In this document: positions 1 to 8,432 of the stretch, one piece after another | Layout of the letters: every line of letters begins with the position of its first letter | How positions within the stretch are numbered: position 1 is the stretch's first letter | Assembly: GCA_025455685.1 (NCBI GenBank) | Contig: JALOMB010000007.1 | Coordinates: 1-38,052 of the forward strand | DNA: 38,052 nt | Source: Chitinophagales bacterium | GTDB taxonomy: Bacteria > Bacteroidota > Bacteroidia > Chitinophagales > JADJOU01 | Reading direction: 5' to 3' | Translations under genes and position numbers: made by a program | Notes under the pieces: model-generated | Database searches by the model: none | Told to the model about the DNA's origin: nothing | Seen by the model: only the letters and a program-made list of their open reading frames with translations

Positions 1-165
1 CTTTATAATAATCATATCCAGGAAGATTTAAAAATTCTGGAGATAATACTATAGTAGAATAACATAAATTATGAGCTCTAATAATAGAAGGATACAAAGA
101 AGCAAAATCTAAAACTAATACAGGTTTATCAAAAAACCCTACCATTGGATTTAATACTGTAGCAC
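1..165 (-). other. Family B DNA polymerase palm fragment, herpesvirus/NCLDV/mirusvirus type
   Basis: Read on the minus strand, bases 109 down to 53 encode [19 protein letters not shown]. This is the Region II/motif A signature of family B DNA polymerases, with the catalytic Asp codon at 107-109. It is preceded by [18 protein letters not shown] and followed by [10 protein letters not shown], both laid out as in this part of the palm. The AHNLCYST continuation is characteristic of polymerases from large eukaryotic DNA viruses and eukaryotic pol delta. Prokaryotic PolB enzymes have different residues there. The join with the LTA-synthase-like part lies somewhere in about 130-185. No other viral gene is visible in the window. 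Confidence 0.8.
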
Positions 166-760
166 TATATATAGGCGCTTCGATATAGGCATCAGATAAA
201 TTTCTGGGAATTTCTCTGAAAAAACCTCTAATCCATAGAAATGAAAGCAAAATAATTCCAAGAAAAAATAGCGGTCTAAATCGAGATGGCCTAGCATTGA
301 TAAGCACTTTTTGAATATACCAAGTCAACATAAAACTGAGCAAAATAATCATCAAGAGTACACTGAATAGCTCAGGATCTAAAAGGACTTTATACAAATT
401 TGGCGTATTCTGAATATAAATCAAGAGTTTTAAATTAATGAAACTACCCCAAGATTTGAACAGGTTTACATTTAATCCAAAAATAAAAAAATGAATGAAG
501 AACCACGAAAAAAGAATAACAGAGACCAGAATTTTCGAAAATTTGCCTAAGAACAAACTCATATAAATTAAAGCCAAAATCCCTAAAATCAAGCCAAAAT
601 CAAAATCAAATCCTTTGACTAAGGTCAATATCGTAGGAAATGAAGTCCATGGATTAGCCAAAATAGCTAAAACCAATATTCTAGTTATACTTAAGGTTAA
701 GATAAGAATCAAAGCTGCTTTACACCAAGAATAAAGTGGATTTAGGACTTTTAAGTTCAT
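1..760 (-). CDS. LTA synthase-like membrane protein N-terminus, in frame with a viral-type DNA polymerase B fragment (partial)
   Basis: The frame opens at an ATG (758-760, minus strand) and stays open to the window edge, so the 3' end is missing. Residues 1 to about 190 look like the membrane part of a Bacteroidota LTA synthase/phosphoglycerol transferase-like sulfatase: about five hydrophobic segments (roughly residues 15-38, 50-70, 75-98, 125-147, 158-175), a GFDFDFG stretch like the family's GLRFDLS, and [15 protein letters not shown], which resembles the segment leading into the extracellular sulfatase domain. Instead of that domain, the frame continues into family B DNA polymerase sequence (see the 1-165 feature). 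A natural gene with this architecture is not known to me. I infer that the contig end is chimeric and that the real gene is an LtaS-like enzyme whose catalytic half is lost. A TAGTTTTG box (764-771) lies directly upstream of the ATG. Confidence 0.6.
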   Translation of the reverse strand, partial: MNLKVLNPLYSWCKAALILILTLSITRILVLAILANPWTSFPTILTLVKGFDFDFGLILGILALIYMSLFLGKFSKILVSVILFSWFFIHFFIFGLNVNLFKSWGSFINLKLLIYIQNTPNLYKVLLDPELFSVLLMIILLSFMLTWYIQKVLINARPSRFRPLFFLGIILLSFLWIRGFFREIPRNLSDAYIEAPIYSATVLNPMVGFFDKPVLVLDFASLYPSIIRAHNLCYSTIVLSPEFLNLPGYDYYK

Positions 761-924
761 AAGCAAAACTAATAAAAATTCTTGATGTCACTAAAAAAAT
801 TGCATAAATCGTCTTGAAAAATAGACAAAACAACTCTATAGTTAGTTTTATTTCACAAAATTAAAAGATTTTATAGCAATTTGCGTTTATAAATGTAATG
901 TAAACCTATAAAATATAGATAAAT

Positions 925-1725
925 TTGAAAAAAAATTTCTTTGTTTTATTGCTCATAGGTATAAGTTTATACTCAAAGGGTCAGGTCACTAAAAATTTTT
1001 CACAAGATACCTTGGCGATCATAAAAAAATTGACCCCAAAGGTAACAGAAAAATTGATTTATTGTGAACCAAAGAAACTATATAGCCTGGCACAATCCTT
1101 AATTAGGCAAGACTATTTAGGCATCATAGGCTATAATAATCAACGCCTCCAAATTGCGGTAACAAATAGTAAAATCGTAGATAACGAAAATGAAATATCT
1201 ATTTCAGGCTTCACCAAAGTCAATGACTATATCAATTCAATGAAAGGTTTGCTAAAACTTCAATACATTAGATGTTTGCCTACAGACAAAACTGGGCATA
1301 AACTATTGTCCCTTCATCAGAGAATAGAATCTATAGGTTTGGCTTGTTTTTATTTTAAACTCTTCGAGAAGAGAAAAGGTGCTCATGATGGGATATTGGA
1401 AGGTTATGCTTATTTTAATGTATATTTAGATTCAAACCAAAACGTAAGTCTAAATGAATATGAAAAAATCAGGCCAGACTATATAAACATAGCATTTATA
1501 GGCAATTGGATAGATTATAATGAAAATTTAACCTATCCTTTTACTTTCTCGGTTAATAGAATTTATTTGACTGAAAGCAATGATTTGGATGAAGGGATCA
1601 TTAAGTTTGCTCCAAATCCTAAATACTACAATAAGGGTTGGGAGTCCTATTACCGAGCTACTTATCTCGAAGATGAAGATGAAATGGTCAAAGAAAATTA
1701 TTGGCCAATGCTTTTCAATAAATAG
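925..1725 (+). CDS. Hypothetical secreted protein
   Basis: Function not recognised. The predicted protein has 266 residues and starts at TTG; there is no in-frame ATG until about residue 105. The TTG start is favoured because it gives a good Sec signal peptide (KKNFFVLLLIGISLYSKG, cleavage near residue 19). The rest is hydrophilic, without a lipobox, cysteine cluster or T9SS sorting domain, so a soluble periplasmic or exported protein is likely. A TAAATTTG sequence (920-927) matching the Bacteroidota -7 box overlaps the start codon itself, so it probably is not this gene's promoter unless the transcript is leaderless. The 3' end overlaps the convergent deacetylase gene by 11 bases. Confidence 0.6.
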   Translation: MKKNFFVLLLIGISLYSKGQVTKNFSQDTLAIIKKLTPKVTEKLIYCEPKKLYSLAQSLIRQDYLGIIGYNNQRLQIAVTNSKIVDNENEISISGFTKVNDYINSMKGLLKLQYIRCLPTDKTGHKLLSLHQRIESIGLACFYFKLFEKRKGAHDGILEGYAYFNVYLDSNQNVSLNEYEKIRPDYINIAFIGNWIDYNENLTYPFTFSVNRIYLTESNDLDEGIIKFAPNPKYYNKGWESYYRATYLEDEDEMVKENYWPMLFNK

Positions 1726-2338
1726 GTAGGGATTTTAGAGATTTTTGGGCTAGATATTCCAAAAGAATGGGTAGATATATTCTGATATTCTCAATTGATT
1801 TTTCGTTATCATGCAATAAAATAATGTCTTTGGGTTTTATTTTATTGATTTTGCTCATAATTCGTTCTTTTTTGATATCCTTTCGCCAGTCTTGTAAAAC
1901 CAAAGAATAAAAAACGATTGTAGCTTTTTTGGAAATTTTCCATAGGTCAAAGAAAGAAATGCGACCATAGGCAGGTCTGTATAAAGCTGTAGGATATTGA
2001 GCTTCAAAAGGCAGAAACTGTGATTCATATTGTCCCTTGCTGCAAAAAAAGTCGTATTTATCATGAGTTACGCCATGATTTGCGATTTGATGACCTCTTT
2101 GATAAATTTTTTGGGCAGCATCAGGGAACTGAATAATTTGTGAGAGCAAAAGAAAAAAAGTAGCTTTCTGATCGTATCTATCGAGCATTTCCAATACCTC
2201 ATCGAGATATTCGCTTGGTCCATCGTCAAAGGTGAGGTGAACAACATTAGGTTGATTTCCAAAAAATATAACCGTTCTTTTAGTTAGAAGATATAAAAAA
2301 TCAGCTAGATAAGATAAACTAAGGTAAACTAGACGCAT
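1715..2338 (-). CDS. Polysaccharide deacetylase (NodB-type) family protein
   Basis: A carbohydrate esterase family 4 domain fills most of the 207 residues. Visible motifs are TFDDGPS (residues 36-42, with the catalytic and metal-binding Asp pair), NHGVTHD (metal-binding His88 and His92), RPAYG (121-125, usually RPPYG) and LLHD (His176). These motifs fit metal-dependent removal of N-acetyl groups from a glycan such as peptidoglycan or chitin oligomers; the substrate cannot be told from sequence. The N-terminus is only moderately hydrophobic, so export or membrane association is uncertain. The start lies 22 bases after the porV stop on the same strand, so it is probably the last gene of a porU-porV-deacetylase transcript. 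Confidence 0.85.
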   Translation of the reverse strand: MRLVYLSLSYLADFLYLLTKRTVIFFGNQPNVVHLTFDDGPSEYLDEVLEMLDRYDQKATFFLLLSQIIQFPDAAQKIYQRGHQIANHGVTHDKYDFFCSKGQYESQFLPFEAQYPTALYRPAYGRISFFDLWKISKKATIVFYSLVLQDWRKDIKKERIMSKINKIKPKDIILLHDNEKSIENIRIYLPILLEYLAQKSLKSLPIY

Positions 2339-2360
2339 TTCAACAACTCTTCAAAACATG

Positions 2361-3584
2361 CTACCAGCCACTGCTCCATGAATTACTAGAATTATATCGA
2401 GACTCCTCCTCTGAAAGATTGAAAATTAGAGAAAATTTTAATTGATTGTCTAAAGGCGAACGGACAGAAGAAAGCGGCACGACATAAGAAACATTGAGTA
2501 AGAAGGCATTGTATTTTACTCCGATTCCAGCCGTAGCAAATTGTCTGCCCCCTGAAGCAATTGGCTCATAATGAAGCCCTGTACGCACGAAGAAACTCTT
2601 GTCATAGCTGTATTCTATACCGAGTTGAGATATAACTTCTTTTATTTCGCCACCTATCCCATCAGGATGATCACTAAAGCTAGTAAGCAATCCAGCAAAA
2701 GAGGAAGACTCTTTGAAATCTGGAACACCGTTATTATTATTGTCAATATATCTTCTAACACCAATATCATCTACTGTAAACTTAGGAGTAGGCACCAAAA
2801 GCTTATTGAATTCCAATGTGCCTGAAATTTCATTATAGTCATCAATAGCCATCGAAAAAGTTGTGCCGAGTCCCAAATTAGCAGGTAAGTAATCAGGCTC
2901 ATTACTACCATAAGACATTTTAGTACCAATATTAGAAATATTAACGCCAAAATTTATGTTTGCATCTTGTATGTCTCCGATACTTCCCAAATTGCTTCTA
3001 TAAAAAAGACCAATATCGCCCGCACCAGCTAGCCCAATTCTGTTTTGATTATTATTGGTTAATCCATTGGTCAAGTCAGAATAAATGAATCTACCTCCTA
3101 TACCAATGCTCAAATTATCGCTTAATTTATAAGCAAAGCTAGCATCTAAAGCAAATTCATTAGGATTCCCAGTTCCCAAATCTCCATTAAATTCGTCCTT
3201 AAAACTTATCTTGCCTAGAGTGAAATACCTAAATCCAAGTCCTATAGCGAAACTTTCGTTGAGTTTATAAAATCCATTGGCATTAGCTAAAAAAATATCA
3301 TTGGTAATTTGACTGAGCCAAGGTGCAAAATTAAAAGAAGCGCCAAAGTCGGAGCGCATAAAAATGTATTTGCTCGGATTATGGAAAAAAGCATTATTAT
3401 CAGGATTAGTAGAGACCCCAACATCTGCCATCCCGCTTGAGCGCGCATCTGGAATAATCCTTAAAAAAGGCACGGCTGTAGTAATAGCATAATCAAGTTC
3501 TCCTTTTGATATAGTTTGTGCCGTCAAAGCACTTTGAAAAAAGAATATGAAAAGAAATAAAAGAAAAGAAGTTTTTAAATTCAT
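2361..3584 (-). CDS. porV: T9SS outer membrane protein PorV (LptO)
   Basis: PorV is a FadL-like outer membrane barrel that carries type IX cargo from the translocon to the PorU sortase at the cell surface. The 407-residue protein has a signal peptide (cleaved near LTAQT) and the family's diagnostic N-terminal block: IPDARSSGMADVGVSTNPD (about residues 41-59), then AFFHNPSKYIF. The remainder alternates amphipathic strands and glycine-rich turns, as expected for a 14-strand barrel. The length is normal for the family. It lies 40 bases downstream of porU on the same strand. The pairing of porU with porV next to gldJ is a known Bacteroidota arrangement. Confidence 0.93.
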   Translation of the reverse strand: MNLKTSFLLFLFIFFFQSALTAQTISKGELDYAITTAVPFLRIIPDARSSGMADVGVSTNPDNNAFFHNPSKYIFMRSDFGASFNFAPWLSQITNDIFLANANGFYKLNESFAIGLGFRYFTLGKISFKDEFNGDLGTGNPNEFALDASFAYKLSDNLSIGIGGRFIYSDLTNGLTNNNQNRIGLAGAGDIGLFYRSNLGSIGDIQDANINFGVNISNIGTKMSYGSNEPDYLPANLGLGTTFSMAIDDYNEISGTLEFNKLLVPTPKFTVDDIGVRRYIDNNNNGVPDFKESSSFAGLLTSFSDHPDGIGGEIKEVISQLGIEYSYDKSFFVRTGLHYEPIASGGRQFATAGIGVKYNAFLLNVSYVVPLSSVRSPLDNQLKFSLIFNLSEEESRYNSSNSWSSGW

Positions 3585-3624
3585 GATACAATCTCTACAT
3601 TATGGCAACGCAATATTAATATTT

Positions 3625-6600
3625 TTATTTTAAAAGAAGGAGTTTTTGAAACTTATGGGTGTGATTTCCTGCAGCATCTTTGATACTGACTTTATAGACA
3701 TAGACGCCTCTGCCTATTTTATCTCCGAAATTATCTAAACCATCCCAATGAAATTGATCTCGAATACGAAAACCATCCGTAAATATCTTTTGATATATAG
3801 ATTTTACTACTCTACCTGTTATTGTAGCGACTTGAATTACAACTTCGAGCTCTTGATTTGGTCTATTATGCTCAAATTCAAAAGACGTCCTATCTGTAAA
3901 CGGATTAGGATAGTTTAAAAGTTTATCTAAAGTAATGTTATCCTTATTCATTACGACGAATTCCGTATAACCTTCTGCAGGGTTGTTATGATTATCCCAT
4001 GCACGAACTCTTAAAGTGTGAAGGCCTTCTTTTAAATTAAAAAAAGGATAGAGCACTTGACCTTTGGTGAAATCATCTACATCACTCTTGTAGTAATTAT
4101 CGAGTAAAATTGGCTTAGACTCGTCTTGATCGAGTATGCCGACAATACTGTGTCCAAATCGAACCGATGAAGTATTGATACCGCTTTCGTCTGCTAACAA
4201 ACAGATTAGATTAGGGTCATTATTGGTAATGCCACCAAATACAAAATCTAAAGAATTCATATAAGGGTCAACTTTTGGAGGGAGATTGTCAGAGGCTGCA
4301 TTAGGATTTGAACCTCCTATAGTAATATTTGTATCTACCCCACTTGCATCGATTAGATTCTCAGAATTATTACTATAAGCATAATAGACAATCTTACCCT
4401 TACCAATAGCATAATTGATGTCTTTTGGTACGATAAGTTTTATAGAAAATTGACCTTTAGACACTGTGGCCTGTCCTTTGAAAATGCGCTGACTATAGTC
4501 ATAAAAGCTATCATAATCATTAGGATAGGACTTCGTTTGATTGAGTCTACGAAGTTCCATTTTGTCATATATAGTCACGACGACCAAGCCATTGAAATCT
4601 TGAAGTTTATTGCCGCTAAAATCTTGTACTTCTCCTTTAATTTCTATTTGGCTCAACGAAGAAACGACACTATCGCTACCATTTGAGATTGATAATGTTT
4701 TAATCGGATAAATGGGAATATTTACGGGAAGACCTGGGTCACAAAGCAATACATTTTTTTGTGCATTTATTGAGAGATTATTGTCATTTTTGGTGTCTCT
4801 AGCTATTTCTCCGAAGGTACGTGGAAAATTAGTCACAGAATTTCTTTTTAAAAAGTTAAGAAGCAATTTATTCATAAAGAACTCTTGATCACTGATATAT
4901 ACTTCTCTACATGTGGTCAAAAGTCCAATGGCACCGCCATCATTTTGAAGCAAAAGCGACTCTCCCATAGACCTTTCGCTCGAATTTGGATTGTCAAATG
5001 GTGCAAAGCCACATGTCGCAGTAGCCAAAAAAGGCAAGTTTTTTAAATTCTGATATAGCTGTAAATCGTTAGGATCGATGATTCTTTCTTGAGCCCAGTT
5101 TCTATAACCTCCATGTCCGATATATGCCATAAGCAAACTTCCGAATCTAAAATTATCTTTAATGAGTTTCTCTACATCAAAATATCTGCTTCCACCACTA
5201 AACAAGGTTTCTTGAAAAGCATCTAAATATATTTTTTGTGAAAATACTCTTGGGTTTTGGGCTTTGAGCTGAGCTATGATAGACTCAGATTGTTGGAAAA
5301 AAGCAAAATCATTATTATCATCTACATCATCAGCTATAATTGAGATATTGGTGCGCCATTCCCCAAAAGACTTTTTGGATTTATATTGATATGATTTATT
5401 TACTATACCAGAGAATTCTGCGAGGCTTGATGATACAAAACGTCCGATAGCGATATCAAGAGAGGCATTTAACTCAGGTTCATCTTCTTGTGTATCGAGC
5501 AAGGCATAAAAATCATCGGTACAATACGAATCACTGAAATTTTTAGGGGATAAGGTTTGATATGTAGGCACTTTGTCTTTATTCCTTCGCAAAATATTTT
5601 TATAATCCACACTCGCATCACCAACTAATAAAAGAAATTTTGGCAACTTATCTATCGTATTTTTATCATAAAAATGTTTGAGATATCTTCTAATAGCCAT
5701 GATGTCCTTGGTACCATATCCAAACTCATGATACACTTCATTTATCGTTGCTATAGCTGTAGTATAGCCATGGGATTTTTGATGAAATTCCGCAAATTGA
5801 ATCGCTGTGCTCCGCCATGATTCTTCTGGTATGATGATGATATAATCAGCTTGTGTTACTACCCTAAGGTTTTGATTGTTTATAGGACCTCGGGCTATAG
5901 GCATTAAGGCCTGTGTATCTGAGAAAACCACAAACTCTTGTATTTTATTATTTCTAAAAGTAAAGCTAAACAAATTTCCGTTTGTTGTAGGATTGATTTG
6001 AGTTTCTGTTTGCTCTGGAGTGATATTCCATATTTTCAAGGGTCCACTTGAAGCTTGTAGTCTGAATTCAAGCAGTTCATTAGTGTTTAAACCTTCCGTA
6101 GTTCTGAGAATTATGGGTCTATTTCGATACTCAGCTCTAGATTTGCTCCATAGTGAGACGTAATCTAGAAAAAAATTTGCGTTTGTCGATGAAGCATTAT
6201 AGCTAATGTCAATATTTATATTATCCTGCAGCGGATTAAATGACAACTTGCCTTGACTAAGATTATCAGACATCAAAACAGAATGGGTACCAATGATTCG
6301 ACTTTCTGTAGAAAAGGTAACCATATCACTATTGGCTTGATTGCCGACGGCTAAATATTGAAAAGAGATTTGTGTGTTTGATGAATTCCCTATAGATTCA
6401 AAAGATAGTCGCATCGAGGGGTTTGACCGAGTAAGTTTTCTATGAAACCAAGACCTGCCTGTATTATATGGGTTAATTGAGTCCAAATGAACCACTGATA
6501 AATGATCATAATCAATTATTGGGCGCGCATTTCCTGACAGGGGTAAACTCGGAGCAATGAACTTGGCCGAAACATCAAAAGCTATGAGATAATCTTTGGT

Positions 6601-7332
6601 ATTGCTATAGTAATTTGGGGTATATACATAATCACTTCCTGTAAAATCAAATCTATGTAGTCCTTGTCCAAAGAAAAGAACGTAATCTCCTTCTTCCCAT
6701 ATATCATTTTGATTTTGATCTATGACTTCGACTGCGAGCTGTGGTAAAAAATCTGGCCAAATTTTAGAATTAGGCGTAGGCATTGTACCTCGACCATAGC
6801 CGAAGACTCCAAAAGTCGAAAATCTCAGCTTGTTTTTAGGGATTTTCAAAGAATCAACCATAAATGAATATGACAAACGATGAATTCCTTGTGCTACAGT
6901 TGAAATTTTATACCATTGTCCTGAACCCATTGATACACTACTTCGCTGCGTAATTTGAGCTGAGCTTTGTAATTCAAGTGTTTTTTTGGGTATAATTTTA
7001 ACTTGAAGCGTGACGCTTTGAACTTGTTTGATTTGATTGGCTTGACGAAGAAATTTGGGCATTTTGACTTTTAGAATTGTTTCTTTTCTGAATATAGTTG
7101 TCCAGGAACTGATCGAAAAATTATCTGGTAGAAACTGATCGTAATAAGCTACATTTGCATAAGTAATGTTTGTAAAACTAACTTCTGCGGAATCATTTTG
7201 ATTTAATTTTAACGTCCAAATAGTATCTATTCCATCGGTTGGTCTAGAAGAATTAAATTTAATATGAAATATTTGAGCAAACCCTGCGTTTACAAATAGA
7301 CTTAATATGAAAACCAATAAAAAACGCTTCAT
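3625..7332 (-). CDS. porU: T9SS C-terminal signal peptidase/sortase PorU
   Basis: PorU is the gingipain-like (peptidase C25) cysteine protease at the cell surface that removes the C-terminal sorting domain of type IX cargo and attaches the cargo to a surface anchor. The 1235-residue protein starts with a signal peptide (MKRFLLVFILSLFVNAGFAQ). The catalytic pair is visible: His740 in AYIGHGGYRNWAQ and Cys774 in ATATCGFAPFDNP. Upstream, KFLLLVGDASVDYK (about residues 563-576) is typical of the C25 fold. The C-terminus (LNYPNPFTDRTSFEF, later GDKIGRGVYVYKV) is the FlgD-like Ig module usual for PorU, not a cleaved cargo signal. Length fits the family. Its first 26 bases overlap the start of the divergent porP-like gene. 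Confidence 0.95.
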   Translation of the reverse strand: MKRFLLVFILSLFVNAGFAQIFHIKFNSSRPTDGIDTIWTLKLNQNDSAEVSFTNITYANVAYYDQFLPDNFSISSWTTIFRKETILKVKMPKFLRQANQIKQVQSVTLQVKIIPKKTLELQSSAQITQRSSVSMGSGQWYKISTVAQGIHRLSYSFMVDSLKIPKNKLRFSTFGVFGYGRGTMPTPNSKIWPDFLPQLAVEVIDQNQNDIWEEGDYVLFFGQGLHRFDFTGSDYVYTPNYYSNTKDYLIAFDVSAKFIAPSLPLSGNARPIIDYDHLSVVHLDSINPYNTGRSWFHRKLTRSNPSMRLSFESIGNSSNTQISFQYLAVGNQANSDMVTFSTESRIIGTHSVLMSDNLSQGKLSFNPLQDNINIDISYNASSTNANFFLDYVSLWSKSRAEYRNRPIILRTTEGLNTNELLEFRLQASSGPLKIWNITPEQTETQINPTTNGNLFSFTFRNNKIQEFVVFSDTQALMPIARGPINNQNLRVVTQADYIIIIPEESWRSTAIQFAEFHQKSHGYTTAIATINEVYHEFGYGTKDIMAIRRYLKHFYDKNTIDKLPKFLLLVGDASVDYKNILRRNKDKVPTYQTLSPKNFSDSYCTDDFYALLDTQEDEPELNASLDIAIGRFVSSSLAEFSGIVNKSYQYKSKKSFGEWRTNISIIADDVDDNNDFAFFQQSESIIAQLKAQNPRVFSQKIYLDAFQETLFSGGSRYFDVEKLIKDNFRFGSLLMAYIGHGGYRNWAQERIIDPNDLQLYQNLKNLPFLATATCGFAPFDNPNSSERSMGESLLLQNDGGAIGLLTTCREVYISDQEFFMNKLLLNFLKRNSVTNFPRTFGEIARDTKNDNNLSINAQKNVLLCDPGLPVNIPIYPIKTLSISNGSDSVVSSLSQIEIKGEVQDFSGNKLQDFNGLVVVTIYDKMELRRLNQTKSYPNDYDSFYDYSQRIFKGQATVSKGQFSIKLIVPKDINYAIGKGKIVYYAYSNNSENLIDASGVDTNITIGGSNPNAASDNLPPKVDPYMNSLDFVFGGITNNDPNLICLLADESGINTSSVRFGHSIVGILDQDESKPILLDNYYKSDVDDFTKGQVLYPFFNLKEGLHTLRVRAWDNHNNPAEGYTEFVVMNKDNITLDKLLNYPNPFTDRTSFEFEHNRPNQELEVVIQVATITGRVVKSIYQKIFTDGFRIRDQFHWDGLDNFGDKIGRGVYVYKVSIKDAAGNHTHKFQKLLLLK

Positions 7333-8365
7333 TATAAATAAAATATCCTGGTTATTTTTAAACGAAAATACATCAAAAATATTTTTAAGTGTCGTTTTAT
7401 TTTGTAGTCAAATAAATTACTCCCTAATTGCACAGGAAATTGGCTTGACGCAGCAAAACAACCATAATTTTTTTTATAATCCAAGCTTGGCTGGAGTCAT
7501 GGGTAGTCTCCGCGTCAATGCGCTTCACAGGATTCAATATGCTAGACTTGCTCAAAATAGCCTAGGATACAATACCACACAAGTCGCTTTGGACGGTTAT
7601 TTCTCTCAATACAATAGTGGAATTGGGCTTGTGATGACTCGTGATCAATATGCTCAAGGATTGTTGTCTCAATATCGAATTGAAGGTGCTTATGCTTATC
7701 AACTCAATGTAACTTATGAATCTGGTTTTCGCTTTGGTCTCGGTGCGAGTTATCAACTTTGGCAACTCGATGAGAATCAGCTTATATTCGCAGACCAAAT
7801 CGACGCAATTAAGGGTATCATCTCAGGAACAACGCAAGAGAATCTAGGTGATCTAAAAAATAAATCAAGTGTTAACTTCAATATTGGGGCTTCTTATTTC
7901 AATCGAAGTTTTTTTATAGGTGCCGGCGTTAAAAATATTTTATCAAAAGTAAACGCTGCAAACAATAACGCCCTAGAAAACAATCGCGTCTATTTTGGTC
8001 AAATTGGCCTCAAAAAAGACTTCTCCGAAAATACCTCTTTATTTTTATCTGCCAACACCTTGCATCAATACGATTTAAACCAAATCATACCGCAAATCTA
8101 TTGGCAATTTAATATTTATGGTATTGGCAGTGGGGTTAGATTGATAAATTATCGCGAAATAGAATCAGCTCATCTCCTCGCAGCTATTAATCTCAATGTA
8201 CTTAGAATTACTTATAGTTATGATATTGGAATCAATCAAATTTCAAATGGCTCAGGTGGTGCTCACGAAATTCAGTTGAGATTTTTGCTCCATGGTGATG
8301 ATAATACAATTTCATCTAAATTTGACAAAGATAGATTAAGGTGTTTTGAGGTTTTAAAAAATTAA
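7307..8365 (+). CDS. PorP/SprF family type IX secretion membrane protein
   Basis: Members of this family are outer membrane beta-barrels linked to T9SS; PorP accompanies the core machine and SprF partners adhesins such as SprB. The 352-residue protein has the family's opening block just after the signal peptide: NHNFFYNPSLAGVMGSLRVN, then LHRIQYARL. The body is a barrel with many aromatic strand ends. The ATG used gives an unusually long N-region of about 22 residues before the hydrophobic core (KIFLSVVLFCSQINYSLIAQ). There is no in-frame ATG, GTG or TTG between the two, so this start is kept although it overlaps the divergent porU start by 26 bases. Which subfamily (PorP or SprF) cannot be decided here. 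Confidence 0.88.
   Translation: MKTNKKRFIINKISWLFLNENTSKIFLSVVLFCSQINYSLIAQEIGLTQQNNHNFFYNPSLAGVMGSLRVNALHRIQYARLAQNSLGYNTTQVALDGYFSQYNSGIGLVMTRDQYAQGLLSQYRIEGAYAYQLNVTYESGFRFGLGASYQLWQLDENQLIFADQIDAIKGIISGTTQENLGDLKNKSSVNFNIGASYFNRSFFIGAGVKNILSKVNAANNNALENNRVYFGQIGLKKDFSENTSLFLSANTLHQYDLNQIIPQIYWQFNIYGIGSGVRLINYREIESAHLLAAINLNVLRITYSYDIGINQISNGSGGAHEIQLRFLLHGDDNTISSKFDKDRLRCFEVLKN
7374..7381 (-). promoter_or_regulatory. Candidate -7 promoter box for porU
   Basis: On the minus strand this reads TATTTTTG, a full match to the Bacteroidota -7 consensus TAnnTTTG, 42 bases upstream of the porU ATG. I see no TTG -33 element at the usual spacing. It lies inside the 5' coding part of the divergent porP-like gene. 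The support is one short motif plus a plausible position. Confidence 0.35.
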
Positions 8366-8402
8366 TGAAAATATTTCTACAATAATTTTAAAAAAAAAGC
8401 GT

Positions 8403-8410
8403 TATTTTAG
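8403..8410 (+). promoter_or_regulatory. Candidate -7 promoter box for gldJ
   Basis: TATTTTAG, one mismatch from TAnnTTTG, sits 22 bases before the gldJ ATG in the 67-base gap after the porP-like gene. No -33 element was recognised. Transcription could instead read through from upstream. Confidence 0.3.
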
Positions 8411-8432
8411 CACACTGAAAAAAATAAAGAAT

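Noticed and set aside
4450-4686. Open frame on the plus strand inside porU
   Set aside because: Antisense shadow of a strongly supported gene, with no start context or domain.
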